From NCBI GenBank assembly GCA_900551815.1, contig URXE01000020.1, forward strand, positions 1 to 35,356: a DNA stretch of 35,356 nucleotides, in the 5' to 3' direction. The position numbers and the translations under genes are program-made. The notes under the pieces are model-generated. The model was not told the origin of the DNA, did no database searches, and saw only the letters and a program-made list of their open reading frames with translations. The DNA is from an uncultured Collinsella sp. Its GTDB lineage: Bacteria; Actinomycetota; Coriobacteriia; Coriobacteriales; Coriobacteriaceae. Positions 21,731 through 30,507 of the stretch are shown here, one piece after another; the first letter of the stretch is position 1, and each line of letters begins with the position of its first letter.

Positions 21731-23434
21731 ATGCCGGTGGAGCGATTAAAACAGAATCGCGACATGCTGATGGTCGCGGGCATCTTTGGGGTGCTCGCGA
21801 CCATCGCGGATATGTTTCGCGATACTGTGGGATTCTCTTGCAACCCTATCTACGTGGTTCATGTCTTGGGGCACTTCGCCTTTTTCTGCGCAGCGTTGAT
21901 GCTTAGCGACTATCTGATCGATCGGTTTCTGGCGGGACGCAAAAGTACTGTCGACGTTCCTCGACAAGTCCATGCTGGATGGTTTGACAACTTGTGCGAC
22001 ATGGCGTTCTCTGGCATTCCGCAGACGTACGCATTCGGCGGCATCGTAAAACTGGGCGCAATCATCTACGCCTGCTGGTCTCCGTTGCTGGTCCTGCTGT
22101 TCCCGGGCGTGATCTGGTGGGATACTCGCCAGCAGCTCTTGCAGTACAACGGTTTACCCAATGCCTTGTCGGAGGGCGCCGTTACCGATCACCATCCAGT
22201 GCTCGATACCTATCTGTACGGATGGTTTACCGACCTGGGCCGTGCGCTGGGAAGCGTTGATGCTGGGGTGTACGCCTTCTGCCTGGTACAGGCGTTTCTG
22301 ACGGCGTGTGCCTTGGCTTGCTGCCTTGTTTTGGTACGCCGTATGGGCGGCCGCCGTGACGTCTGCCTGGCACTGCTGGCGTTTCTGTGCCTGTATTGGC
22401 ACCTTCCCATTTATGCTTCTGCCATGGCGAAGGATGCCACCTTCCTGCCGTTTTTCCTACTGTTCTCGGTTGCCTCCATTGAGGTCATGCGTTCGAGGGG
22501 GCAACTCCTGAGGGTCCGCGGCTTTCTTCTCGTGTACGTTGTTCTCGTGTTGCTTGTGGCGCTGACGCGCAAGACCGGTTTGATTCTCGCGCTGGTCGTC
22601 TTGATTGCCGTGTTCTTTAGGGCTACGGGTCGACGAGGAAAGCTAATCGTCGCCGCGGTCGCGGTCGGCAGCTCTCTGTTTATGGTGATTATCATGCCTA
22701 GGGCCGCGCTTCCCGCTTTGGGGTGCGAGCCTGGTGGCAAGCAGGAAGTCTACGGTCTCATGTTTCAGCAGTCCGCGTTGCTGATGCGTGACCACGGGGA
22801 CGAGCTTCCGGAATGGCAGCGTCGAGAGATTGACCGCGCCATAGGGGAGGATGGTAAGAACAACTACACTTGGTTTTTAACCGACTCCGTTAAAGACCCC
22901 ACGCTTGGTAAGGCCGACGAGCTCGATTTTGCAGCCTATCTTGGCGCGTGGGTAGCGGGGCTCCTGCAGCGTCCGCTTTGTTATCTCGAGGCGTATCTGG
23001 GAGTGCAGATTGGCTGGTATGCCATGCCGGCGGTGGGAAGCGAGACCTTGTCGCCCTATGTGACTCCTGTCGACGGGCACAACGTGAGCCATGTGTTTCC
23101 TCGTTCGCGAGACCTAGGATTGAGCTGGTCCGATGCGACCTTGGGCCGCAGTGTCGAGTCGCTCGTCGCATGGTTTCAGTCGATGCCGGTCGGCATGCTT
23201 GTCGGCGCTAAGGCGCTTTGGTCGACCTGGGGTATGGCGTTTCTGCTGCTGGAGATAAAGCGTCGTGCGCCCCAGAAACTCTATCTGATGGCGCCGCTCG
23301 TTGCGGCAAACCTTGTCCTTTGGATCTCGCCGACGTCGTACACGACCGAGTCGATGCGCTACTTGCTGCCGTTGTTGTTCTGGCTGCCCGTGAGTGCAGC
23401 GATGACTTTTGCCAGCGTTGCGTCGACCGAATAA
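21731..23434 (+). CDS. Polytopic membrane protein, DUF6020-like (GT-C type)
   Basis: 567 aa with about 12 predicted membrane helices. The loop PGVIWWDTRQQLLQYNG and then TDHHPVLDTYLYGWF, an Asp-rich and His-rich first extracellular loop, resembles DUF6020 proteins, thought to be GT-C-type glycosyltransferases using lipid-linked sugars. A large soluble loop (about 345-440) precedes the last helices. It begins four bases after the propeller gene's stop, so the two may be co-transcribed, but no clear ribosome-binding site is visible apart from the preceding sequence, and the start is uncertain. Substrate unknown. Confidence 0.72.
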   Translation: MPVERLKQNRDMLMVAGIFGVLATIADMFRDTVGFSCNPIYVVHVLGHFAFFCAALMLSDYLIDRFLAGRKSTVDVPRQVHAGWFDNLCDMAFSGIPQTYAFGGIVKLGAIIYACWSPLLVLLFPGVIWWDTRQQLLQYNGLPNALSEGAVTDHHPVLDTYLYGWFTDLGRALGSVDAGVYAFCLVQAFLTACALACCLVLVRRMGGRRDVCLALLAFLCLYWHLPIYASAMAKDATFLPFFLLFSVASIEVMRSRGQLLRVRGFLLVYVVLVLLVALTRKTGLILALVVLIAVFFRATGRRGKLIVAAVAVGSSLFMVIIMPRAALPALGCEPGGKQEVYGLMFQQSALLMRDHGDELPEWQRREIDRAIGEDGKNNYTWFLTDSVKDPTLGKADELDFAAYLGAWVAGLLQRPLCYLEAYLGVQIGWYAMPAVGSETLSPYVTPVDGHNVSHVFPRSRDLGLSWSDATLGRSVESLVAWFQSMPVGMLVGAKALWSTWGMAFLLLEIKRRAPQKLYLMAPLVAANLVLWISPTSYTTESMRYLLPLLFWLPVSAAMTFASVASTE

Positions 23435-23470
23435 AGCGGGCCCGCGTGCAGCTACGCACGCGGGCCCGCT
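23435..23470. terminator. Bidirectional terminator between convergent genes
   Basis: Perfect 15-bp GC-rich stem (23435-23449 with 23456-23470) and 6-nt loop in the 48-bp gap between the convergent DUF6020-like and rlmD genes. T-tracts are weak on both sides. Confidence 0.8.
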
Positions 23471-23482
23471 CTCATCATGTGG

Positions 23483-24796
23483 TTAGTTGCGCTTGAGGTG
23501 GACGACCGTTTCGCAGTGGAAGGTTTGCGGGAACAGGTCGACCGGCGTGATCTTGACGGGGGAGAAGGTGCCCTCCTCGACAAAGCGCTTGAGGTCGCGC
23601 GCCAAGGTGGCGGGGTCGCAGCTCACGTAGGCGACATCGCGGGCACTCGTGCTCGCGATGAGGTCGATGGCCTCGGGGGCGAGGCCCGCACGCGGCGGAT
23701 CGACTACCAGGACATCGGCGTCCTGGTCGGGGAACTCGCGCACGGCATCGCCGCCGATGACGTCGACGTTATCGAGCTTGTTGATCTCCAGGTTGCGACG
23801 CAGGTCGCGCACGGCCGGGCCATAGGCCTCGACGGCGGCGACAAAATCGCAGCGGCGGGCGAGCGGCAGGGTAAAGGTGCCGGCACCGCAGTACAGGTCC
23901 ACGGCCAGCTCGTCTTCCTGCGGGTCGAGGGCGTCCATAACGAGCTCAATCAGAATCTCGGCGCCCTTGGTATTGACCTGGAAAAACGACGGGGCAGATA
24001 AGCGCATCTGGCCTTCGGCGATATTCTCGGTCCACGAGCCCTCGCCGGCGAGCATCTCGACTTTGGAGACACGGCGGGCTTTCTTTTCGCCCTTGCTCAT
24101 CACACGCACGATGCTCGTGGGATGAGTGGCGTCCGCCAGCACGCGGGAGACCTGCGAGCGCGGAAAAGAGCCTGTGGGCGTCCAGAGTGCGACCTCGAGT
24201 GCCTTGGTGCGGCGCGAAGCGCGAATGCCCACGCGTTCGAGGCCCAGGTCGTGGCTTCCGCTCAGATAGTTGAGCGCGCCGACGACTGACTTGAGCGCCT
24301 TGGGAAAACGCTTATCGAACAGCGGGCACGCATCGACGGTCACGATTTTGCTGGGGTCGACACCGTGCATGCCAAGGCGCACGCGACCGTTGACGACGGT
24401 CGGTTCGAGCTCGATCTTATTGCGGTAGCCCCAGTCGTCCTTGGTGTGGCGGATGGGCTGCACCAGCTCATCGACCTGCTCAGGAGCGAACTTGCCGATG
24501 CGCTCGAGCGTGGAGCGCAGGTTTTGCTCCTTGGCGGCGAGCTGTGCCGTGCGTGAGAGATTGCCCCACGAGCAGCCGCCGCAGATGCCCACGAAGGGGC
24601 AGGGAGGCTGAATGCGATCGGGGCTTGGCTCCAGAATCTCGGTGGTACGGGCGCGCATGAACGACTTGCCGTCCTGTATGACCTCGGCCTCGACGTTGTC
24701 GCCTGCCACGGCGCCCTGCACAAAGACGGCTTTACCGTTGTCGGCGTGCGCCAGACCGTCGGCGCCGTAGGTCATCGATTCTATAGTGAGCTTCAT
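23483..24796 (-). CDS. rlmD: 23S rRNA (uracil-C5)-methyltransferase RlmD/TrmA family
   Basis: SAM-dependent m5U methyltransferase of the RumA/RlmD/TrmA class. 437 aa. A TRAM domain (about 1-60) precedes an iron-sulfur signature, C-P-F-V-G-I-C-G-G-C with a fourth Cys in VDACPLF, then the SAM site DLYCGAGTFTLPLA, and the catalytic Cys in YVSCDPATLARDL near the C-terminus. The start at 24796 is chosen because it begins the TRAM domain directly after GGGCAGGG; an ATG at 24832 adds 12 residues without support. RlmD and RlmC/TrmA cannot be told apart by eye. It lies downstream of ppk behind a strong terminator. Confidence 0.88.
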   Translation of the reverse strand: MKLTIESMTYGADGLAHADNGKAVFVQGAVAGDNVEAEVIQDGKSFMRARTTEILEPSPDRIQPPCPFVGICGGCSWGNLSRTAQLAAKEQNLRSTLERIGKFAPEQVDELVQPIRHTKDDWGYRNKIELEPTVVNGRVRLGMHGVDPSKIVTVDACPLFDKRFPKALKSVVGALNYLSGSHDLGLERVGIRASRRTKALEVALWTPTGSFPRSQVSRVLADATHPTSIVRVMSKGEKKARRVSKVEMLAGEGSWTENIAEGQMRLSAPSFFQVNTKGAEILIELVMDALDPQEDELAVDLYCGAGTFTLPLARRCDFVAAVEAYGPAVRDLRRNLEINKLDNVDVIGGDAVREFPDQDADVLVVDPPRAGLAPEAIDLIASTSARDVAYVSCDPATLARDLKRFVEEGTFSPVKITPVDLFPQTFHCETVVHLKRN

Positions 24797-24845
24797 ATCC
24801 CTGCCCGTCATTCGCGTTGTTGTTCGCACCATGGTAGCAGGGAAA

Positions 24846-24885
24846 AGCGCCCCGCATCCGAGGCTTTCCTCAAATGCGGGGCGCT
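24846..24885 (-). terminator. Terminator after ppk
   Basis: An 18-bp stem (24868-24885 with 24846-24863, two G-U pairs) and a 4-nt loop end in TTTT on the minus strand. Upstream, a 12-bp direct repeat GCTTCTACAAAC (24883-24894 and 24896-24907) overlaps its base. Confidence 0.88.
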
Positions 24886-24909
24886 TCTACAAACTGCTTC
24901 TACAAACGA

Positions 24910-27411
24910 CTATTTCGTCTTGCCGGTAATGAGCGTCTTAAGACCTAGGCCGATCAGACCCAGTCCCATGCGCACGCGACCGGGGCGATGGCGCTCGATG
25001 GCCTTGGTCTTGCCAGCGGGCTTCTCGCGGCGGGCACTCTTCTCGGGTGCGGGCTTGGTGGCCTGCGGCTCGGGCTGAGGTGCAGGTGCAGGCTCGGGCT
25101 CAATGACGGTCGCCTGGACCTTCTGAACCTCGGGCGCTTTCTCCACGGCGGGCTTTGCGGCAGCCCCGGGCTCATTCGCCGGGGCTGCCGCAACCGCTTC
25201 CGGTTTGGCAACTGCCCCATGTTCAACCTCGGCCTGAATAGCCTCTTCGGCCACGCGTTCCTTCTCCTGTGCGCGCTGCTGCGCGGCCGCCTCGGCGTTG
25301 CGATAGGCACGATCCAGCAGGGCTTCCTGCGAGTTGAAGGGCTTCTCACCCTCTGCACGCTCCACGGGGACCCAGGTGCCGTCGCTCGTGAGGCTGCGGG
25401 CCTTCACGTTGTCGCGCAGCTGCATGCCCATGTACTCGTGCACCAGGGCACGGCAGGTGGGGTCGAGCACGGGGAAGGCAATCTCCACGCGGTGCTCGGT
25501 GTTGCGCGTCATCATGTCGGCCGAGCTCAGATAGATCATGTCCGAGTCCACGCCAAAGGCGTAAACGCGTGCATGCTCCAAAAAGCGTCCGACGATAGAA
25601 CGGACGTGCACATTCTCGGTCTTGCCCGGAACGCCCGGCTTGAGGCACGAGATGCCGCGGATGATCATGTCCACGCGGACTCCTGCGCACGACGCCTCGG
25701 CGATCTTGTCGATGACCTCGCGGTCGGTGAGCGAGTTGAGCTTAAAGAACACACGGGCGGGCTCGCCAACGAGGGCACGCTGAATCTCACGGTCCAGGCC
25801 GCGCATGATGAGCGGCTTCAAGCCGACCGGCGCCACGCCCAGGAAGCGGTAATCGCCGCGCAGGTTGCCCAGCGACAGGTTGCGGAAGAACAAGTTGGCG
25901 TCCTCGCCGATGCCGGGATGGGCGGTCATGAGCATAAAGTCGCTGTAGAGCTTGGCCGTCTTCTCGTTAAAGTTGCCGGTGCCCAACAGCGTCAGGCGTG
26001 TAAGCGCCATGCCCTCGCGATAGGTGAGCTGGCAGATCTTGGAGTGGCACTTAAAGCCCTCGGAGCCGTAGATAACGGTGCAGCCCGCTTCTTCCAGACG
26101 CTCGGCCCACTCGATGTTGTTCTGCTCATCGAAGCGGGCGCGGAGCTCCATGAGCACCGTGACCTCTTTGCCGTTCTCGGCGGCATCGATGAGCGACTCG
26201 CACAGGCGGCTCTGCTTGGCCACGCGGTAGAGCGTGATTCGCAGTGAGATGCACTCGGGGTCGTAGGCGGCCTCGTGCACCAGATCCAGGAAGGGGTTCA
26301 TGGCCTCATAGGGATAAAAGAGCAGCTTGTCGTGCTGAAGTACCTGCTCGCGGATGGAGCGGGTCATATCGATGGTGGGGTTGGGCTGCGGCTTAAACGG
26401 CGTAAAGAGCAGCTCGTTGCGCAGGTGCTCGGGTATTTTGCCCTCGATGCCAAAGACATAGCCCAGGTTGAGTGGGATATCGCAGGTAAAGACCGAGCGA
26501 CGTGAGAGCTCGAGCGCCTTGCGGATAGTCTTGAGCGTTGGCTTTTCGAGCGAGCCCGATACGGCGAGCACCACCGGCTGCAGGCGCAGGCGCTTCTTGA
26601 GGATGCGCTTCATATGCTGGCGGTAGTCCTCTTCCTCCTCGAGGCCCTCGCCGTCCGGATCGATATCGGCGTTGCGGGTGACGCGGATGAGTGCGCGGTC
26701 GAGCGGCTTATAGGAGCCAAAGCAGCTGTCCAGGCAGGCGAGGATGACGTCCTCGAGCAGAATATAGGAGTAGGTGCCGGTGGGCGAGGGGATCTCGACC
26801 ACGCGGTTCATCGAGGCGGGAATCTCGATCAGGCCCAGCAGGCTTTCCTCGTCGGTGACACCGTCCAGGCCACAAGCCAGATAGAGCGCGCCGTTGCGCA
26901 GGTTGGGGAAGGGGTGGCGCGGGTCGATCACCAGCGGTGAGATGACCGGCGACACATAGGCCTGGAAGTAGCGGGTGACAAAGGTGCGCTCCTCGGGCGT
27001 AAGCGAATTGATGCGGGCGCGGTGAACGCCCAGAGTGTCGAGCTTGTCCTCGATGTTCTTAAAGATGGACTCCCAGCGGGTAAGGAGCCCGGGCATTTCG
27101 GCCATGACAGCATCGACCTGTTCGGAGGCGGTCATATTGCTCTTGTTGTCGACAGGCTGCTTTTTGAGCTCGGCAAGGTCGGACAGGCCACCCACGCGCA
27201 CCATAAGGAACTCATCGAGGTTTGACTCGAAGATCGAGACGAACTTAAGGCGCTCGAACAGCGGCACGGACTCATCAAAAGCCTCGTCGAGCACGCGGTT
27301 GTCAAAGCGCAGCCAGCTGAGCTCTCGATTTTGCGTGTACGAGAAGTCGCGCGGCGGCTTGCGCAGCTTAGCGGCCTTTTGCTTCTTTTCGATTTTGCTC
27401 GGCATATGCAT
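24910..27411 (-). CDS. ppk1: Polyphosphate kinase 1 with long Pro/Ala-rich C-terminal tail
   Basis: Reversibly makes polyphosphate from ATP. The four PPK1 domains are present: N-terminal helical (NRELSWLRFDNRVLDEA), middle (FTPFKPQP..), and the two phospholipase-D-like domains with the phosphohistidine H456 (GFKCHSKI) and H613 (RFLEHARVYAFG). About 690 residues are ordinary. The remaining ~140 are extra: a charged Ala-rich helix (AAAQQRAQEKERVAEEAIQ), a Pro/Ala/Glu linker and an amphipathic, Arg/Lys-rich end, GRVRMGLGLIGLGLKTLITG. The tail may bind the membrane or polyphosphate. The start at 27411 (or 27405) has only a weak ribosome-binding site. Confidence 0.93.
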   Translation of the reverse strand: MHMPSKIEKKQKAAKLRKPPRDFSYTQNRELSWLRFDNRVLDEAFDESVPLFERLKFVSIFESNLDEFLMVRVGGLSDLAELKKQPVDNKSNMTASEQVDAVMAEMPGLLTRWESIFKNIEDKLDTLGVHRARINSLTPEERTFVTRYFQAYVSPVISPLVIDPRHPFPNLRNGALYLACGLDGVTDEESLLGLIEIPASMNRVVEIPSPTGTYSYILLEDVILACLDSCFGSYKPLDRALIRVTRNADIDPDGEGLEEEEDYRQHMKRILKKRLRLQPVVLAVSGSLEKPTLKTIRKALELSRRSVFTCDIPLNLGYVFGIEGKIPEHLRNELLFTPFKPQPNPTIDMTRSIREQVLQHDKLLFYPYEAMNPFLDLVHEAAYDPECISLRITLYRVAKQSRLCESLIDAAENGKEVTVLMELRARFDEQNNIEWAERLEEAGCTVIYGSEGFKCHSKICQLTYREGMALTRLTLLGTGNFNEKTAKLYSDFMLMTAHPGIGEDANLFFRNLSLGNLRGDYRFLGVAPVGLKPLIMRGLDREIQRALVGEPARVFFKLNSLTDREVIDKIAEASCAGVRVDMIIRGISCLKPGVPGKTENVHVRSIVGRFLEHARVYAFGVDSDMIYLSSADMMTRNTEHRVEIAFPVLDPTCRALVHEYMGMQLRDNVKARSLTSDGTWVPVERAEGEKPFNSQEALLDRAYRNAEAAAQQRAQEKERVAEEAIQAEVEHGAVAKPEAVAAAPANEPGAAAKPAVEKAPEVQKVQATVIEPEPAPAPQPEPQATKPAPEKSARREKPAGKTKAIERHRPGRVRMGLGLIGLGLKTLITGKTK

Positions 27412-27440
27412 CTGTCCGTTCAGTCCCTACAGGGGACGGT

Positions 27441-27468
27441 AGCCTAACACTATTTCTTATTGTCTCAA
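27441..27468 (-). promoter_or_regulatory. Possible ppk promoter
   Basis: Minus strand TTGAGA (27463-27468), a 16-bp spacer and TAGGCT (27441-27446) preceded by TG. It lies about 30 nt upstream of the ppk start. The -35 is good and the -10 poor. Confidence 0.4.
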
Positions 27469-27598
27469 TTTAGTCGACCTATGGCGCGGACGTATCGCGC
27501 GAACGGTATCTTTACCTACTTATTACGCAGACGATCCGAAGCTCTAACGTCCGGTGCTTTGAGCAAGCGATCTATATCTTCACTCAACTGGTGAGAAT

Positions 27599-27617
27599 GT
27601 ATGAATAAGAATGATAG
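27599..27617 (+). promoter_or_regulatory. ArgR/AhrC-type ARG box candidate upstream of arcA copy 1
   Basis: ATGAATAAGAATGATAG resembles the Bacillus AhrC consensus CATGAATAAAAATKCAARD. It is about 265 bp upstream of the -10 of arcA copy 1. A second such site occurs at a similar distance before arcA copy 2 (30489-30507). The remaining AT-rich DNA from 27469 to 27800 holds no gene; an imperfect inverted repeat (GATTTCCTAG with CCTAGGAAAATC, 27731-27766) is the only other structure. Confidence 0.4.
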
Positions 27618-27812
27618 CAAGCTGAATATAATCGAATGTAGGTCGAATCGAGGACAAGCGTCATTTATATGCAGAAAACCGTTTTCGCTATGCAATTTTG
27701 AATCATGGATAACTTTGAATGTTCAATCTTGATTTCCTAGAAAAATAACGTTTACCTAGGAAAATCTGCTTTACGAAACTGAAGTGCATCATGGGAAATC
27801 ATATGCGATATA

Positions 27813-27878
27813 CCGTTCATCGCACTTTGCTGACCGTTCGGGGGCGAGGTGGAATTGCGGGTGGTTTTTGGATATAAC
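27813..27878 (+). promoter_or_regulatory. Promoter of arcA copy 1 with 21-nt spaced CCGTTC repeats
   Basis: CCGTTC at 27813-27818 and 27834-27839, exactly 21 nt apart, the second within ACCGTTCGGGGGCGAGG directly before a TGGAAT -35 (27850-27855), a 17-bp spacer and TATAAC (27873-27878). The same arrangement precedes arcA copy 2. Two-turn repeats abutting the -35 point to an activator. The transcript leader has a hairpin around 27894-27916 and ends in AGGAGG. Confidence 0.6.
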
Positions 27879-27936
27879 TAGAGCTGTCAGCAAGCAGCGT
27901 CCCATACGGAGGGGCGCTGATACATTCGGCCAGTAA

Positions 27937-29203
27937 GGCCCGAAAGAAAGGTAGGAGGCCATGACGAAAGGTCTGCACGTGCCTTCCGAGATCGGCAAGC
28001 TCAGGAAGGTCTGCCTGCACCGTCCCGGCGACGAGCTCCTCAACCTGCCGCCCGACGAGCTCGAGCGACTCCTGTTCGACGACGTCCCGTTCCTGGAGGT
28101 CGCACAGCAGGAGCACGACACCTTCGCCCAGATCCTGAGGGACCAGGGCGTGGAGGTCCTCTACCTCGAGAACCTCGTCGCCGAGGTGTTCGACCAGGTC
28201 CCCGGCGCCCGCGCCGAGTTCACCGACCAGTACATCGCCGAGGCCGGCATCCGCGGCCAGCACATGCCGCAGATCGTCCGCGAGAAGCTGGACTCCATCG
28301 AGGACAACCTCGAGTTCGTCAAGAAGACCATGGCCGGCATGACCAAGGCCGAGATTGACATGCCCCTCACGGCGTCCACGACCCTCGACTCCCTGGTCAA
28401 CTCCGAGTCCGAGTCCGACCTGATCATCGACCCGATGCCCAACCTCTACTTCACCCGCGACCCGTTCGCGGTCGTCGGCGAGGGCGTCAACCTCAACCGC
28501 ATGTACTCGGTCACCCGCAACCGCGAGACCCTGTACGGCAAGTACGTCTTCAAGTACCACCCCGACTACAAGGACGTCTCCCTGTACTTCCGCCGCGACT
28601 GCCAGTTCCACACCGAGGGCGGCGACGTGCTGAACATCAACGAGAAGACCCTCGCCGTCGGCATCTCCCAGCGCACCCAGGCCGCCGCTATCGACGTCAT
28701 GGCCCAGAACATCTTCTGGAACTCCGACTCCAAGGTCGAGCGCATCCTGGCCTTCGACATCCCGGTCTCGCGCGCCTTCATGCACCTCGACACGGTCTTC
28801 ACCCAGATCGACGTCGATAAGTTCACGATCCACCCCGCCATCATGGGCACCCTGCGCGTCTACGAGCTGACCGCCGGCAAGAACCCGGGCGACGTGAACA
28901 TCCGCCTGATCGAGGACACCCTCGAGCACGTCCTGGAGGACGCCACCGGCGTCGACCAGGTCAAGCTGATCCCCTGCGGCGGCGGCGACCCGATCGCGGC
29001 CTCCCGCGAGCAGTGGAACGACGGCTCCAACACCCTGTGCGTCGAGCCCGGCAAGATCTGCGTCTACGCCCGCAACACCGTCACCAACGACGTGCTGTAC
29101 AAGGAGGGCCTGGACCTTCTCGTCGTGCCCTCCGCCGAGCTCTCCCGCGGCCGCGGCGGCCCGCGCTGCATGAGCATGCCCTTCTGGCGCGAGGACCTCT
29201 AAG
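27937..29203 (+). repeat. 1267-nt exact duplication, copy 1
   Basis: From the leader block GGCCCGAAAG through the arcA stop plus one base, this segment is identical to 30805-32071. On both sides identity stops abruptly. Confidence 0.95.
27961..29202 (+). CDS. arcA: Arginine deiminase, copy 1
   Basis: Hydrolyses arginine to citrulline and ammonia, the first step of the ADI pathway. 413 aa, family length. Catalytic residues align with Pseudomonas ADI: D167 (TRDPFA), E219 (HTEGGD), H275 and D277 (FMHLDTVFTQID) and nucleophile C403 (GGPRCMSMP). Codons end almost only in G or C, typical of a highly expressed gene. The ATG at 27961 follows AGGAGG. The nucleotide sequence equals the copy at 30829. 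A terminator follows, so it is probably a monocistronic unit followed by an aminotransferase gene. Confidence 0.97.
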   Translation: MTKGLHVPSEIGKLRKVCLHRPGDELLNLPPDELERLLFDDVPFLEVAQQEHDTFAQILRDQGVEVLYLENLVAEVFDQVPGARAEFTDQYIAEAGIRGQHMPQIVREKLDSIEDNLEFVKKTMAGMTKAEIDMPLTASTTLDSLVNSESESDLIIDPMPNLYFTRDPFAVVGEGVNLNRMYSVTRNRETLYGKYVFKYHPDYKDVSLYFRRDCQFHTEGGDVLNINEKTLAVGISQRTQAAAIDVMAQNIFWNSDSKVERILAFDIPVSRAFMHLDTVFTQIDVDKFTIHPAIMGTLRVYELTAGKNPGDVNIRLIEDTLEHVLEDATGVDQVKLIPCGGGDPIAASREQWNDGSNTLCVEPGKICVYARNTVTNDVLYKEGLDLLVVPSAELSRGRGGPRCMSMPFWREDL

Positions 29204-29255
29204 GTCTTCAAGGACCCGTACAGGTCTTAATACATACATATTAGATGTCTCCCAT

Positions 29256-29285
29256 TGGGGCGGTGCGGGTATTCGCACCGCCCCA
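29256..29285 (+). terminator. Terminator after arcA copy 1
   Basis: Perfect 12-bp stem (29256-29267 with 29274-29285) and 6-nt loop, followed by TTCTTG. It lies about 50 bp after the stop codon. Confidence 0.8.
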
Positions 29286-29342
29286 TTCTTGTATGAGGAA
29301 CGTCAACACGATTGGATGACTGCTTTTGTAAGGAGCTTGGCC

Positions 29343-30257
29343 ATGGATATCAAGGCAATCGGCGTTGAGGAGTGGCTTAACGTTTGGGAGAAGAGCGCTA
29401 CGTGGGATATCGCCCAGTCGACGATTTCGTCGCTTACCATGGGCGAGCTTCGCGCGCTCGATGAGCAGGACGGCGCCACATTCTATGAACGCCTGGACCG
29501 CGAGAAGATGAACTACGGCTGGATCGAGGGTTCGCCCGACTTTAAGGCCGAGGTCGCCAAACTGTATCGTCGCGAGGTCAATCCCGATCACATTCTGCAG
29601 ACCAATGGCTGCACGGGCGCCAATCTCAACGCCATCATGGCTGTAGTCGAGCCCGGCGACCATGTGATTGCCGAGATCGCCCGCTCGGTTGGCGCCTATG
29701 TGCTATGCGACGAGGTGTACCTGCCGCTTGAGAACACCGAGGACTTTTTGTCGATGGCCGATGTGTACGAGAAAGCCATCGTCACCAACTCGGTGTCCAA
29801 GACCTATTCGACGCCCGCGGCCCGCGTGGGCTGGGTCGTGGCCGACGAAGAGGTGTCCAACCGCATACGCACCTATCGCGATTACACCATGATTTGCGGC
29901 GGCGTGTTCAACAACGCCCTGGCGACCTATGTGCTCAAGCACAAGGACAAGATCCTCGAGCGCAACCGCAAGATCGTGTTTGGAAACCGCGATATCGCGC
30001 AGGCTTGGATTGATACGCAGCATCGCGTTTCCTGGACGGCCCCGCAGGGCGTGTCTACCTCGTTTATCAAGCTTGATATTCCCGAGGATGACGAGGAGTT
30101 CTGCAAGCGCCTGCTGTCCGAGAGGGGAGTGCTGTTGGTTCCCGGTAGCCGCTTTAAGCTTCCCTGCGGCGCACGCCTGGGCTACTGCGCGAGCGAGGAC
30201 GTTCTGCGCGAGGGTCTGAGGCTTTTGGGCGAGGCACTGGCGGAGTTCGATTGCTAG
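29343..30257 (+). CDS. Fold-type I aminotransferase lacking a central block
   Basis: PLP-dependent class I/II aminotransferase, 304 aa instead of the usual 370-390. N-terminal part intact (EGSPDFKAEVAKLYRR.., TNGCTGANLNAIMAVVEPGD). Then VEPGDHVI runs directly into AEIARSVGAYVLCDEVY. In the family about 70-75 residues separate these, including a substrate-binding Tyr and the NPTG motif, whose Asn contacts PLP. The cofactor Asp (CDEVY) and Schiff-base Lys (NSVSKTYS) remain. The frame is open and the ATG at 29343 has AAGGAG. It sits between the two arcA copies. Inactive or altered enzyme seems likely; a full-length relative may have served arginine or citrulline metabolism. Confidence 0.82.
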   Translation: MDIKAIGVEEWLNVWEKSATWDIAQSTISSLTMGELRALDEQDGATFYERLDREKMNYGWIEGSPDFKAEVAKLYRREVNPDHILQTNGCTGANLNAIMAVVEPGDHVIAEIARSVGAYVLCDEVYLPLENTEDFLSMADVYEKAIVTNSVSKTYSTPAARVGWVVADEEVSNRIRTYRDYTMICGGVFNNALATYVLKHKDKILERNRKIVFGNRDIAQAWIDTQHRVSWTAPQGVSTSFIKLDIPEDDEEFCKRLLSERGVLLVPGSRFKLPCGARLGYCASEDVLREGLRLLGEALAEFDC

Positions 30258-30309
30258 GATTCCGACGGCTCTCAAAGCCGCTCAAATCTGTCTACGATTA
30301 TCGATAACT

Positions 30310-30345
30310 GACCCGTTTCCCAAGAGGGGAGCGGGTCTGTTTTTC
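30310..30345 (+). terminator. Terminator after the aminotransferase
   Basis: A 12-bp stem with two G-U pairs (30310-30321 with 30326-30337) and AAGA loop, followed by TGTTTTTC. It lies about 50 bp after the stop. Confidence 0.85.
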
Positions 30346-30424
30346 TATACCGAGAAGTCAAGTTGTTACAAATGAGGCTGTAAGGCGAGCCGGTATCCGA
30401 TGGGCCTTATACTGAGCTTCCGGT

Positions 30425-30451
30425 GAACGGTATCAAGCGTCTGGTAAACGG
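30425..30451 (+). promoter_or_regulatory. Inverse-oriented 21-nt pair upstream of arcA copy 2
   Basis: GAACGG (30425-30430) and AAACGG (30446-30451) lie 21 nt apart in the opposite orientation to the CCGTTC pair nearer the promoter. A 7-bp inverted repeat (CTGGTAA/TTACCAG, 30441-30466) overlaps. arcA copy 1 has one such half (27501-27506). Confidence 0.4.
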
Positions 30452-30488
30452 TAATTTGTTACCAGAAATGAATAGGACAAACTTTTTT

Positions 30489-30507
30489 CTGAATAAAAAT
30501 GAAAATG
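30489..30507 (+). promoter_or_regulatory. ARG box candidate upstream of arcA copy 2
   Basis: CTGAATAAAAATGAAAATG agrees with the AhrC consensus at 12 consecutive bases (TGAATAAAAATG). A 7-bp inverted TATGAAT/ATTCATA (30520-30543) lies just downstream. Between 30575 and 30646 a 14-bp AT-rich inverted repeat (TTTAATAAAGTTTA) brackets a 44-nt loop. No gene is present in 30346-30828. Confidence 0.45.
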
